11,956 nucleotides of DNA from CAYJHC01 sp964370035. Its GTDB lineage: Bacteria; Bacillota; Clostridia; Peptostreptococcales; Anaerovoracaceae. A program made the position numbers and the translations under genes. Below are positions 1 to 6,585 of this stretch, piece after piece; positions within the stretch are counted from its first letter, which is position 1, and the number at the start of each line of letters is the position of its first letter. The stretch is from positions 1 to 11,956 of the forward strand of contig CAYJGT010000051.1 in NCBI GenBank assembly GCA_964370035.1, in the 5' to 3' direction. The notes under the pieces are model-generated. The model saw nothing but the letters and a program-made list of their open reading frames with translations. It ran no database searches and was not told the origin of the DNA.

Positions 1-11
1 TTCTTGTTCAT
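1..11 (-). CDS. Start of a minus-strand gene, cut by the window edge
   Basis: Reading the minus strand leftwards, AGGAGG (complement of 25-30) is followed 13 nt later by ATG (complement of 9-11) and then AAC AAG, so the protein would begin Met-Asn-Lys. Only three complete codons lie inside the window, so nothing can be said about function. The Shine-Dalgarno match is perfect but its spacing is longer than usual, which lowers confidence in this exact start. The gene lies downstream of the permease terminator in the same direction and is therefore probably its own transcription unit. Confidence 0.5.
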
Positions 12-30
12 AGTTGTTTTATTTCCTCCT

Positions 31-282
31 TATATTAATTGTACATACTCAATATGATAACATATTTTGTAGAATATAAAAAGAAAAAATAGATTTTTTC
101 GTAAAAATTGCCAATAAAAATCAATTTAATATTTATTGGTTCATAGTATTAGCATATATCTATATTTTATTATTCATCCATGGTTTACACCAATCCTTTA
201 AACATGTTCGAGTTTTATATTTATCTAGAATCATATAGTGTTAGGTAGGTGAAGATTAATCTTTAAGTAAACGGATATGGGT
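31..282. other. AT-rich intergenic region without a recognised gene
   Basis: This stretch lies between the terminator of the permease gene and the presumed start of the gene at the left edge, so it should contain that gene's promoter. I see no convincing -35/-10 pair, RNA gene or coding frame with a ribosome-binding site. It does contain an inverted repeat, CCAATAAA at 111-118 and TTTATTGG at 132-139, and a short A6/T6 palindrome around 84-99. Either could be an operator or simply reflect base composition. Confidence 0.5.
111..139. repeat. Inverted repeat CCAATAAA / TTTATTGG
   Basis: An 8-bp perfect inverted repeat with arms at 111-118 and 132-139 and 13 nt between. One mismatch inward, two further pairs are possible. 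It lies about 80 bp upstream of the ribosome-binding site of the minus-strand gene at the left edge, a plausible place for an operator. The arms are AT-rich and there is no adjoining T-run, so it does not look like a terminator. A chance occurrence in AT-rich DNA cannot be excluded. Confidence 0.35.
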
Positions 283-316
283 AAAAAATGAAGGTGAGAG
301 TTTGAGCTCTCACCTT
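283..316 (-). terminator. Intrinsic terminator of the permease gene
   Basis: A perfect 10-bp stem is formed by 291-300 (AAGGTGAGAG) and 307-316 (CTCTCACCTT) with a 6-nt loop. On the minus strand the hairpin is followed after two bases by six consecutive T residues (A-run at 283-288 on the plus strand). It sits about 40 nt past the permease stop codon, exactly where a Rho-independent terminator for that transcript is expected. On the plus strand no T-run of comparable quality follows, so the signal is directional. Confidence 0.88.
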
Positions 317-354
317 TAAGTGTGAAGTATTAGTTTACCAATATAAGTGCTGCA

Positions 355-1959
355 CTATTTTTTCACTGGAACCTCTACTTTTTTAGCAACAAAGGCAAGA
401 ATTATTGCTAATATAGCGCTAACTGCTGCAGAAATCCAAATAACCATAATTAGACTATTGAATTCCACACCCCATGTATCCATATAATATTCAGGGCCCC
501 ATGAACCTTCGTAAATAGGTAAGAAAAGTGCTCCCATTACGGCTAAAATTGCTATGACAACAAAACAAATCGAATAACTTTTCATATCTCCCACGCCTAA
601 CTTGGTTTTAGGATTAATAGGATAGTTTACTGGATCTGAAACAGACATACCTTTATATCTTCTTTTGAAATAAAAATAAGCAATAGGTCCTGTTGCAAGA
701 CCGATAAGTCCACCTAAGAAGTAATCTGTTCCATTTAATAAATATGCAATTACACCCACTACAATCGGTATAGAGAAAAATACATTAATAAGGCCTTGTG
801 GTCCAGGAATTTTAATTGGTCTTTCCATTTCAGGCTTTTTATATCTCATAACAATCATAGTTATAAATAATAAGACTTGCATTGCAATTATCATAAGAAC
901 TGTCATTGTAAGTACTACGGAAAAATCAAAGGAGCCTAAAAGTAAACTAACTCCCCCCATTATTACGATAGGAACCCAAGGGACTCCTTTTTTATTTACT
1001 TTGTTACAAAATTTGGGGCCTAAATTATCATCTGCCATTGCAAAAAGCACTCTAGTTCCTGCACCCATCCAGTTAATATAGATTGAAATTGCTGAAAGAA
1101 TTGCTACTATACCAAAAATAACTCCCCATCCGCTACCTAAGAAATCTATAAGAACTGTTCCATAGCCTACTGAATTACCATCAACTCCTTCTACCCAATT
1201 TTCCCATTGACCTACTGATGATAATCCTGCCATTGTAGGAAGAATATAGGTTAAAGCAATCATAGGAATGGCAATCATTGTGGCTTTAGGAATAGTCTTA
1301 GGATTTTTTACTTCTCCTGATATTGCAGACATTGCCTCATATCCTGAATACAACCAAATTCCTATAGCTAGTCCTCCCCCTAAACTTGTAAATATATCTG
1401 TATTAGTTGGTAAAAATGGTTCAAAAGGGTTATATTTTGCATTCAAAAATCCTACAATTGTAATAAGCACAAAAACCGCTAAAATAGTTACTCCTATTAC
1501 AGAGGTAACTCTTCCAGATTCTTTAATACCCCTTAAATTAATCCCCATAACTATAAGAATAATGACAACTTGGAATAAATATCTAGTGGTATCGGTCAAG
1601 CCTATAACATAACCAGCGTAACTTCCCGCAAGTATTACATAAGTTGCCCCATCTAAATAATTGGCAATTGTTTTCCACCACCCTGCTTGAAATCCCCAAA
1701 ACTCACCTAACGCCTCTTGAATCCATTTATAATAACCACCCTCTACTGGTCTAGCAGCACCTAATTCTACAGTTGCAAGCCCCATAGGAAGGGCCCAAAC
1801 AAAAGGTATAACCATTAACAGTACTAAAGTAAGTCCTGGTCCAGAGGCAGGGATCATGGCTTCAATACCATACGCTCCTGCTGCACAAATACAAAATATC
1901 ATAAACGCAACGGTCCCGACTTTCATATCATGCTGTTTAATTTGATTTTGATTGTTCAT
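355..1959 (-). CDS. APC-superfamily amino acid/polyamine permease
   Basis: A 534-residue integral membrane protein with about twelve hydrophobic segments, the usual APC size and topology. TM1 (about residues 16-36) carries the small-residue stretch AAGAYGIEAMIP. Residues 70-80 read RPVEGGYYKWI, followed by EALGEFWGFQAGWW. TM6 and the following loop carry the classical YSGYEAMSAISGEVKNP motif (204-220), which APC transporters use around the substrate site. The EGGYYKWI...ALGEFWGFQ pattern resembles the bacterial/plant polyamine-uptake (PUT/LAT-like) branch more than classical amino acid antiporters. The transported compound is not certain and could be an amino acid, polyamine or related amine. 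The start is well placed: AGGAGG (complement of 1966-1972) lies 6-7 nt upstream of ATG. The gene lies downstream of the amidohydrolase in the same direction and probably imports that enzyme's substrate or exports its product. An intrinsic terminator follows the stop. Confidence 0.88.
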   Translation of the reverse strand: MNNQNQIKQHDMKVGTVAFMIFCICAAGAYGIEAMIPASGPGLTLVLLMVIPFVWALPMGLATVELGAARPVEGGYYKWIQEALGEFWGFQAGWWKTIANYLDGATYVILAGSYAGYVIGLTDTTRYLFQVVIILIVMGINLRGIKESGRVTSVIGVTILAVFVLITIVGFLNAKYNPFEPFLPTNTDIFTSLGGGLAIGIWLYSGYEAMSAISGEVKNPKTIPKATMIAIPMIALTYILPTMAGLSSVGQWENWVEGVDGNSVGYGTVLIDFLGSGWGVIFGIVAILSAISIYINWMGAGTRVLFAMADDNLGPKFCNKVNKKGVPWVPIVIMGGVSLLLGSFDFSVVLTMTVLMIIAMQVLLFITMIVMRYKKPEMERPIKIPGPQGLINVFFSIPIVVGVIAYLLNGTDYFLGGLIGLATGPIAYFYFKRRYKGMSVSDPVNYPINPKTKLGVGDMKSYSICFVVIAILAVMGALFLPIYEGSWGPEYYMDTWGVEFNSLIMVIWISAAVSAILAIILAFVAKKVEVPVKK

Positions 1960-2013
1960 TTAATATCCTCCTTTATACAAGTAGCATTAAAAAAATATTT
2001 CTATAAATTTATG

Positions 2014-2076
2014 TCATATTCGCAAAGTATATTGTTTGATATTATTAATGCGCTTCCCTACAATGAGAGAGATCAT
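2014..2076 (-). CDS. Possible 20-residue leader peptide / small ORF
   Basis: Within the 182-nt gap between amidohydrolase and permease, the minus strand has AAAGGAGGT (complement of 2085-2093) followed by a 9-nt spacer and ATG (2076-2074), then 20 sense codons and TGA at 2016-2014. The peptide begins MISLIVGKR and is basic and partly hydrophobic. The Shine-Dalgarno sequence is as good as those of the full genes nearby, so ribosomes should start here. The stop is about 55 nt before the permease start. It could be a regulatory leader peptide controlling permease translation, a tiny real protein, or the surviving 5' end of a deleted gene. No homologue is recognised; the call rests on the ribosome-binding site alone. 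Confidence 0.4.
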   Translation of the reverse strand: MISLIVGKRINNIKQYTLRI

Positions 2077-2100
2077 TAGCTTTAACCTCCTTTCTAATTT

Positions 2101-2137
2101 GTGTTAAATGGTTATTATATACTTTGATAATTAACAC
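2101..2137. promoter_or_regulatory. Inverted repeat GTGTTAA-N23-TTAACAC around a -10-like box
   Basis: Perfect 7-bp arms at 2101-2107 and 2131-2137, repeat distance 30 bp (about three helical turns), just past the amidohydrolase stop codon. Between the arms the minus strand reads TATAAT (complement of 2114-2119). No acceptable -35 hexamer lies at 16-18 bp, so a promoter would need an activator. This is compatible with an internal, regulator-dependent promoter for the small ORF and permease, but also with a weak mRNA hairpin. There is no T-run after it, so it is not a good terminator. Confidence 0.35.
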
Positions 2138-2141
2138 GGAA

Positions 2142-3737
2142 CTAGTAGACTTTTTTGCCATCAAAAAAAGTTGCAAAAGCTTCTATTTCAAGTAAGTTTT
2201 CAACTGAAGTTGAAAATAGATCCTTGTTCCAAACTGCAATGTCTGCTTTTTTCCCCTCTTCTAAAGAACCGACTAAATGATCAGTTTTCATAAGGTAAGC
2301 AGCATTTATTGTCACATTTTTTAAAGAAGCTTCAAGTGATTGCTTTTCGTTGGGGTTAAAACCTTCAATAGGCATTCCATCTTCCATTCTGCGAGTCATT
2401 GCGGAGTGAATTGTTTCCATTGGATTTAGATCAACAATAGGATAATCTGTTCCGAATGCCATTTTTGCACCATTATCTTCAAGAGATTTGGAGAGCCAAG
2501 TATATTTTGCCCTTTCCTCTCCTAATATATTAAATATGGGGTGACCCTCCATAGTGGGCATTAGCATGTGCGAAGGCTGAATTGAGGCTATAATATCTAA
2601 GTCTTTAAAGCGAATTAAATCATCCTTATGTATGCATTCAATATGTTCTACAGTATTTCTTACATCTAAATTACCAAAGATATTTTGACAATGTTCCACA
2701 ATGGATAGAACTTCTCTTACAGCACCGTCACCACATGCATGAAGTCTAACAGGTATTTGTAATGGATATAGTTTTTCACATTTTTCTTTTAACCAATGTA
2801 AGTCTAAATAAGCTTCACCTTTAAACCCAGGGATTTCAGAATAATCTTCGACTAGAAGTCCAGTATATCCTAGTGGAACTCCGTCAATAAAGCCTTTGAG
2901 TCCAAGGAATTTTAATTTATCAGAGTTATAATCTTTTTTTAGGCTAAGAGCAGTTTCAACACTAGTCTCAATTGGTGGAGAAAAAGCAATTCTTAGTTGG
3001 AGATTGTTCTCATCTTCTAGAGCTTTGCAAGCTTCAAATTTATTGATTTCTAAAACATGCACATCTCCAATGGAAGTTACGCCCCGAGAATGTGCTCCTT
3101 TTATGAAACCAGCAATTGCAGACTTTTCATATTCTAGGTTTGGAGTTAAGGCTATATCAGATACAATTTTCATTGCAGGTTGCTCTAATAAATAGCCAGT
3201 TGGATCACCAAAATCATCCTTGAAAATGGTGTTTTTAATTTCTTCTTCTGTATTTTTATCTATTCCGCATATTTCCATAGCCTTACTGTTAACCCAAACA
3301 GCATGAATTTCATCATTAAATAGTAGGACAGGCCTATTAGGGAAAAATTTATCCAAAGAATGTTTTGTAGGTAGTTTTTCTCCTGGCCATTTATAATGGG
3401 TCCATCCAAAGCCGAGGCACCATTCATCATCTTTGTCTTTATAGAATTCATAAATAGCTTTTGCAGCCTCTTCTTCAGATAAACAAGAGTTTAAATTAAC
3501 TTTACTCATATTTATTGCACCTAAATAAAGATGAACATGGGGATCACAGATTCCAGGGGTTATTGTTTTATTGCCAAAATCAATAAATTCATAGGAATTA
3601 TCAATGGTTGGATTATAATTGATTAAAGTATTATTTATGATTTTTTCTATAACACTATCTTTAATGTATATGTATCCTGGAAATGCGTTGTTAGAGATAC
3701 TGTCAAAAATTGAATCTGACTTCAAAATATAATTCAT
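2142..3737 (-). CDS. Amidohydrolase, Amidohydro_3 (YtcJ-like) family
   Basis: A 531-residue cytoplasmic metal-dependent hydrolase with no signal peptide. The N-terminal beta-sandwich (about 1-58) leads into the metal-binding motif PGICDPHVHL (61-70; His67 and His69). Further expected active-site elements are LGLKGFIDG (278-286; Lys281 is the likely metal-bridging lysine), RLHACGDGA (331-339; His333), NTVEHIE (361-367; His365) and AFGTDYPI (427-434; Asp431). The C-terminal segment GSLEEGKKADIAVWNKDLF (490-508) closes the composite sandwich domain as in this superfamily. All metal ligands expected for the family appear present, so the enzyme should be active. The family hydrolyses amide or related C-N bonds in varied small molecules; the substrate cannot be named. 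The start is supported by AGGAGG (complement of 3745-3750) 7 nt upstream of ATG. It is divergent from an AraC regulator and precedes a permease gene, suggesting a small inducible catabolic unit. Confidence 0.88.
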   Translation of the reverse strand: MNYILKSDSIFDSISNNAFPGYIYIKDSVIEKIINNTLINYNPTIDNSYEFIDFGNKTITPGICDPHVHLYLGAINMSKVNLNSCLSEEEAAKAIYEFYKDKDDEWCLGFGWTHYKWPGEKLPTKHSLDKFFPNRPVLLFNDEIHAVWVNSKAMEICGIDKNTEEEIKNTIFKDDFGDPTGYLLEQPAMKIVSDIALTPNLEYEKSAIAGFIKGAHSRGVTSIGDVHVLEINKFEACKALEDENNLQLRIAFSPPIETSVETALSLKKDYNSDKLKFLGLKGFIDGVPLGYTGLLVEDYSEIPGFKGEAYLDLHWLKEKCEKLYPLQIPVRLHACGDGAVREVLSIVEHCQNIFGNLDVRNTVEHIECIHKDDLIRFKDLDIIASIQPSHMLMPTMEGHPIFNILGEERAKYTWLSKSLEDNGAKMAFGTDYPIVDLNPMETIHSAMTRRMEDGMPIEGFNPNEKQSLEASLKNVTINAAYLMKTDHLVGSLEEGKKADIAVWNKDLFSTSVENLLEIEAFATFFDGKKVY

Positions 3738-3786
3738 TTTTCTCCCTCCTATTGCGTTAATGAAAACATATTTTTGTGTTTGTGCA

Positions 3787-3821
3787 ATTATATATCAATT
3801 TTTTTAATAAATACATATGTA
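3787..3821 (-). promoter_or_regulatory. Candidate amidohydrolase promoter and operator palindrome
   Basis: On the minus strand TATAAT (complement of 3787-3792) lies about 50 nt upstream of the amidohydrolase start. No good -35 hexamer is present at the normal distance. Instead the 10-bp perfect palindrome TACATATGTA (3812-3821) overlaps and extends beyond the place where the -35 would be. A weak -35 covered by a symmetrical site is what an activator-dependent promoter looks like, but the site is short and AT-rich. Binding by the divergent AraC regulator is inferred from position only. Confidence 0.35.
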
Positions 3822-3974
3822 AGTTGCTATATTATTATTTTTCGTATATACTTTTTTATAATTGTTGTTGTTTTTATAGGAGTTAAAATATTTTTAGCAT
3901 ATAGAGTAGCAAGAAAATTATGATTCTTAAAGAGTTTTGATTTGAACTACTGTATCTGTATGTAGGAGTGAGTA

Positions 3975-5588
3975 GTGAAAAAAGAAATTATATTTGAAAA
4001 TAATTCGCCGATAAAAATTGAGATATTTAATATTATAGATTATCCTTGGCACTTTCATAGTGATATGCAAATATTTTATATGTTAGAAGGAGCGGTTGAC
4101 CTCAAAGTGTCTCAATTTAGAAAAAAAATTAAAAAAGGAGATATTCATGTGGTTCAAACTGGAGATATCCATGGATTTAGCAATGGTACAGAAGATAATA
4201 GGGTGCTAATATTATCTCTCAGAAACGATTATTTTAATAGGTTTTTTCCTGAATTTGGGAATGATATTTATTCTACACATATGGCAAATACGGAGAGGGA
4301 TAAGAATATAATTAATAAATTAAGGTCGATGATTATTCTTCATTATTGTATGTTCAACCTAAATGGTGAAGATAATAGACAAAAGAAAGAGCAATCAGCT
4401 TATGATTTAGTTGTTTTTTTGAGGAATAATTTTAGAAGTATTACTTTGAATGACAGTTGCTTGCTGGAACATAGAAATGAATATTCGAGACTGCAAGAAG
4501 GAAGAGTTTTGAGAACAATTCAGCACATATACACAAATTATGAAAAAAAAATAACTCTAGCTCAAATGGCAGAAAGAGAGAATGTTAGCTCTTTTTATTT
4601 TTCTCATCTAATGCATAAATTTACAGGGAAACCTTTTCGGGAGTTTATTTCTTTGCTTAGGGCTGAAATTTCAGAAGCTATGTTATTAGATACAAATTAT
4701 AGCATTTCAAAAATTGCCAATGAAGTTGGGTTTTCCAATTATATATATTATGTGAAATATTTCAAAGAATTTTTCGGATATTCTCCTGCTGAGTATAGAG
4801 AAAAGTTTAAAAATGATTTAATCACTAGTCCTAATGCAAAAGTTAATTGTCGTGATGTTGCAAGTGAGCTAGATGATTATTTTAGAAGTTACTATGAAAA
4901 AATGATGCCAAATATGAAAGGTAAAACAATAGAGATTAATATTAATCAAAATGATGAAGATTATTCACATAATGAAAAGAATAAAGCTGGTTTCACTGCA
5001 AGGCATGAAATTGATTTAGTATTTCCTGTTTTTAGTGATGTTAAAGAAAACTTTTCATATAAAGGTAAAGATTTGGAGACGGAGATGATGGCTCCGAGTA
5101 ACTTTTTGAAAAAGTTTTCTCAGTCTCAGGAAAGTTTAAAAAGCATAACTGTAATTGACAATAAAAATTTTCAGGGGTTATATACTTATAACGGGTTAAA
5201 AAAACCACTTTACTATGTATATAATTTTTTGAGGAAAATGGGTGTTAATTTGCTTTTGAAAAATAACTGTTATTTATTGTCCAAAGGAGAAAATAGCTAT
5301 ACGATTATTTTATTTAATCCTAATAAAGAAACAATGGATTTTAATGTGAAAATAAAAAATGAATTAACAGAAACGAGAATAGAGGAACATTTTTTAGAAA
5401 CCTCAAATTCGGTAATAAGCATTTGGAAAAACATTGGCTTCATTCCTTTGTCAAAGGAAGAGGTAGAAGCAATTAATTTTTCCACATTTCCAAAAGTTTC
5501 TTTAAGAAAATTTGAAAAATCAAAAATCATTTGGCATCAAATAAGCTTGTTGCGGGGTGAGATTGTTTATTTAAAGATTACCTTATGA
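3975..5588 (+). CDS. AraC-family regulator with GH39-like C-terminal remnant
   Basis: A 537-residue protein. The N-terminal cupin (about 10-95) has WHFHSDMQIFYMLEGAVDL (25-43) and GDIHVVQTGDIHGF, a ligand-sensing fold. The AraC DNA-binding domain spans about 178-278: first helix-turn-helix ITLAQMAERENVSSFYFSHL (193-212), second around ISKIANEVGFSNYIYYVKYF (244-263), ending GYSPAEYR. Typical cupin-AraC regulators end near residue 280-300; this one has 250 more. The segment from about 398 (FQGLYTYNGLKKPLYYVYNF) through ILFNPN to the end matches, by my recollection, the C-terminal part of the GH39/xylosidase-like module fused to some Firmicute AraC proteins, but the roughly 250-300 residue catalytic barrel in between is absent. 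AGGAG (3964-3968) lies 6 nt before the GTG start. The gene is divergent from the amidohydrolase and probably controls it. DNA-binding function is well supported, the fate of the glycosidase part is inference, and the effector is unknown. Confidence 0.85.
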   Translation: MKKEIIFENNSPIKIEIFNIIDYPWHFHSDMQIFYMLEGAVDLKVSQFRKKIKKGDIHVVQTGDIHGFSNGTEDNRVLILSLRNDYFNRFFPEFGNDIYSTHMANTERDKNIINKLRSMIILHYCMFNLNGEDNRQKKEQSAYDLVVFLRNNFRSITLNDSCLLEHRNEYSRLQEGRVLRTIQHIYTNYEKKITLAQMAERENVSSFYFSHLMHKFTGKPFREFISLLRAEISEAMLLDTNYSISKIANEVGFSNYIYYVKYFKEFFGYSPAEYREKFKNDLITSPNAKVNCRDVASELDDYFRSYYEKMMPNMKGKTIEININQNDEDYSHNEKNKAGFTARHEIDLVFPVFSDVKENFSYKGKDLETEMMAPSNFLKKFSQSQESLKSITVIDNKNFQGLYTYNGLKKPLYYVYNFLRKMGVNLLLKNNCYLLSKGENSYTIILFNPNKETMDFNVKIKNELTETRIEEHFLETSNSVISIWKNIGFIPLSKEEVEAINFSTFPKVSLRKFEKSKIIWHQISLLRGEIVYLKITL

Positions 5589-5658
5589 CAGGTCAATAAA
5601 ATGAGAAGGGATGAATTGTACATAAACATAATGTTGATTAATAAAAAGAGTCGATTTA

Positions 5659-5667
5659 TGTTATAAT
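5659..5667 (+). promoter_or_regulatory. Extended -10 promoter of the uppP operon
   Basis: TGT followed by TATAAT gives a perfect extended -10 element (TGnTATAAT) 47 nt before the uppP start codon, predicting a transcript start near 5674 and a leader of about 40 nt. The nearest -35-like sequence, TTGATT at 5634-5639, is 22 bp away, too far for a normal spacer, but extended -10 promoters tolerate a poor -35. A 7-bp inverted repeat, ACATAAA (5620-5626) and TTTATGT (5655-5661), has one arm overlapping the element and could be regulatory. No terminator for the upstream regulator gene is evident before it. Confidence 0.6.
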
Positions 5668-5714
5668 TAAGTGTTAAAGATTATATGAATAAGAAAAAAT
5701 GTACAGGAGGAATA

Positions 5715-6560
5715 ATGGATACACTTACTTTAGTTGAAGCGATAATTTTAGGGCTGTTGCAAGGTTTAGCAGAATTTTTACCAATCAGTAGTTCAGGCCA
5801 CTTGGCAGTAGCACAATACTTCTTTGGGATTGAAGGAGATAGCGTATTATTATTTGCTGTCCTACTTCATATTGGAACATTAGTATCTGTATTCATAGTT
5901 TATTGGAAGGATATAAAAGAGTTAGTCGTAGAGTTGTTTAAGTTGATTGCAGACCTTTGTACAGGTAAAGGATTTAGATTAAAAGACAACGAAGTTAGGA
6001 AGCTAGGTTGTCTAATTGTAGTAGCATCAATTCCTACTGCAATAATTGGACTTACTTTAAACGATACTTTTGGAGCTTTATATACTTCAATGCTTGCAGT
6101 AGGATGTAGCCTACTTTTTACAGGAATAATATTATTAGTGGCTGAAAAAATGGGCAAAGGAAAAAGGACTGCAAATGAAATGACATTTAAAAGTGCTATA
6201 TTTGTAGGGCTTATGCAAGGGGTAGCAATAATGCCAGGAGTATCAAGATCGGGATCTACTTTGTTTGCAGGACTACTTACTGGCCAAGAAAGAGTGTTTG
6301 CTGTAAAGTTTGCATTTTTAGTTTCTATTCCCGCAATTATAGGGTCCTTCATACTTGAGGTTCCAGGGGCAATTCAAGAAGGTATCACTCTTTCTGCTGT
6401 AATTCCAATACTTGTCGGAATGATTGTTGCAGCAGTTTCGGGCTATCTTGCAATTAAATTTATGATCAGAATAGTAAGCAAACAAAAACTTGCATATTTT
6501 TCAATATATACATTTTTGCTAGGTAGCTTTTTAATTATTTATAGTTTAATAACAGGATAA
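5715..6560 (+). CDS. uppP: Undecaprenyl-diphosphatase (BacA family)
   Basis: A membrane enzyme that dephosphorylates undecaprenyl diphosphate to recycle the lipid carrier for peptidoglycan and other wall polymers; overproduction gives bacitracin resistance in this family. The 281-residue protein is of normal family length with several transmembrane helices. Motif 1 is LQGLAEFLPISSSGHL (15-30) with the conserved Gln16/Glu20 pair, the Ser cluster and His29. Motif 2 is MPGVSRSG (173-180) with the catalytic Arg178. All family active-site residues are present. I chose ATG 5715 because AGGAGG (5705-5710) directly precedes it and motif 1 then falls at its usual position; the in-frame ATG at 5685 has no ribosome-binding site and would add ten mostly polar residues. 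It is the first gene after an extended -10 promoter and lies 25 nt before ftsK, so it probably heads the operon. Confidence 0.95.
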   Translation: MDTLTLVEAIILGLLQGLAEFLPISSSGHLAVAQYFFGIEGDSVLLFAVLLHIGTLVSVFIVYWKDIKELVVELFKLIADLCTGKGFRLKDNEVRKLGCLIVVASIPTAIIGLTLNDTFGALYTSMLAVGCSLLFTGIILLVAEKMGKGKRTANEMTFKSAIFVGLMQGVAIMPGVSRSGSTLFAGLLTGQERVFAVKFAFLVSIPAIIGSFILEVPGAIQEGITLSAVIPILVGMIVAAVSGYLAIKFMIRIVSKQKLAYFSIYTFLLGSFLIIYSLITG

Positions 6561-6585
6561 AAGTTCCAACTGGAGGAGAAATAAA

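Noticed and set aside
84..99. A-run/T-run palindrome as a terminator
   Set aside because: The stem would contain only A-T pairs with almost no loop, so it would not be stable enough to terminate transcription.
1268..1612. 114-codon plus-strand frame inside the permease gene
   Set aside because: It lies wholly antisense to a well-supported membrane transporter and has no recognisable domain.
1960..2141. Riboswitch or T-box in the permease leader
   Set aside because: I saw no conserved T-box or known riboswitch core and no terminator/antiterminator pair; only the small ORF and one inverted repeat are supported.
5685..5714. Upstream in-frame ATG for uppP
   Set aside because: No ribosome-binding site precedes it, whereas AGGAGG sits just before ATG 5715, which also puts the first motif at the usual family position.
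5900..6352. 150-codon minus-strand frame inside uppP
   Set aside because: Antisense shadow of a gene with all catalytic motifs; no family features.
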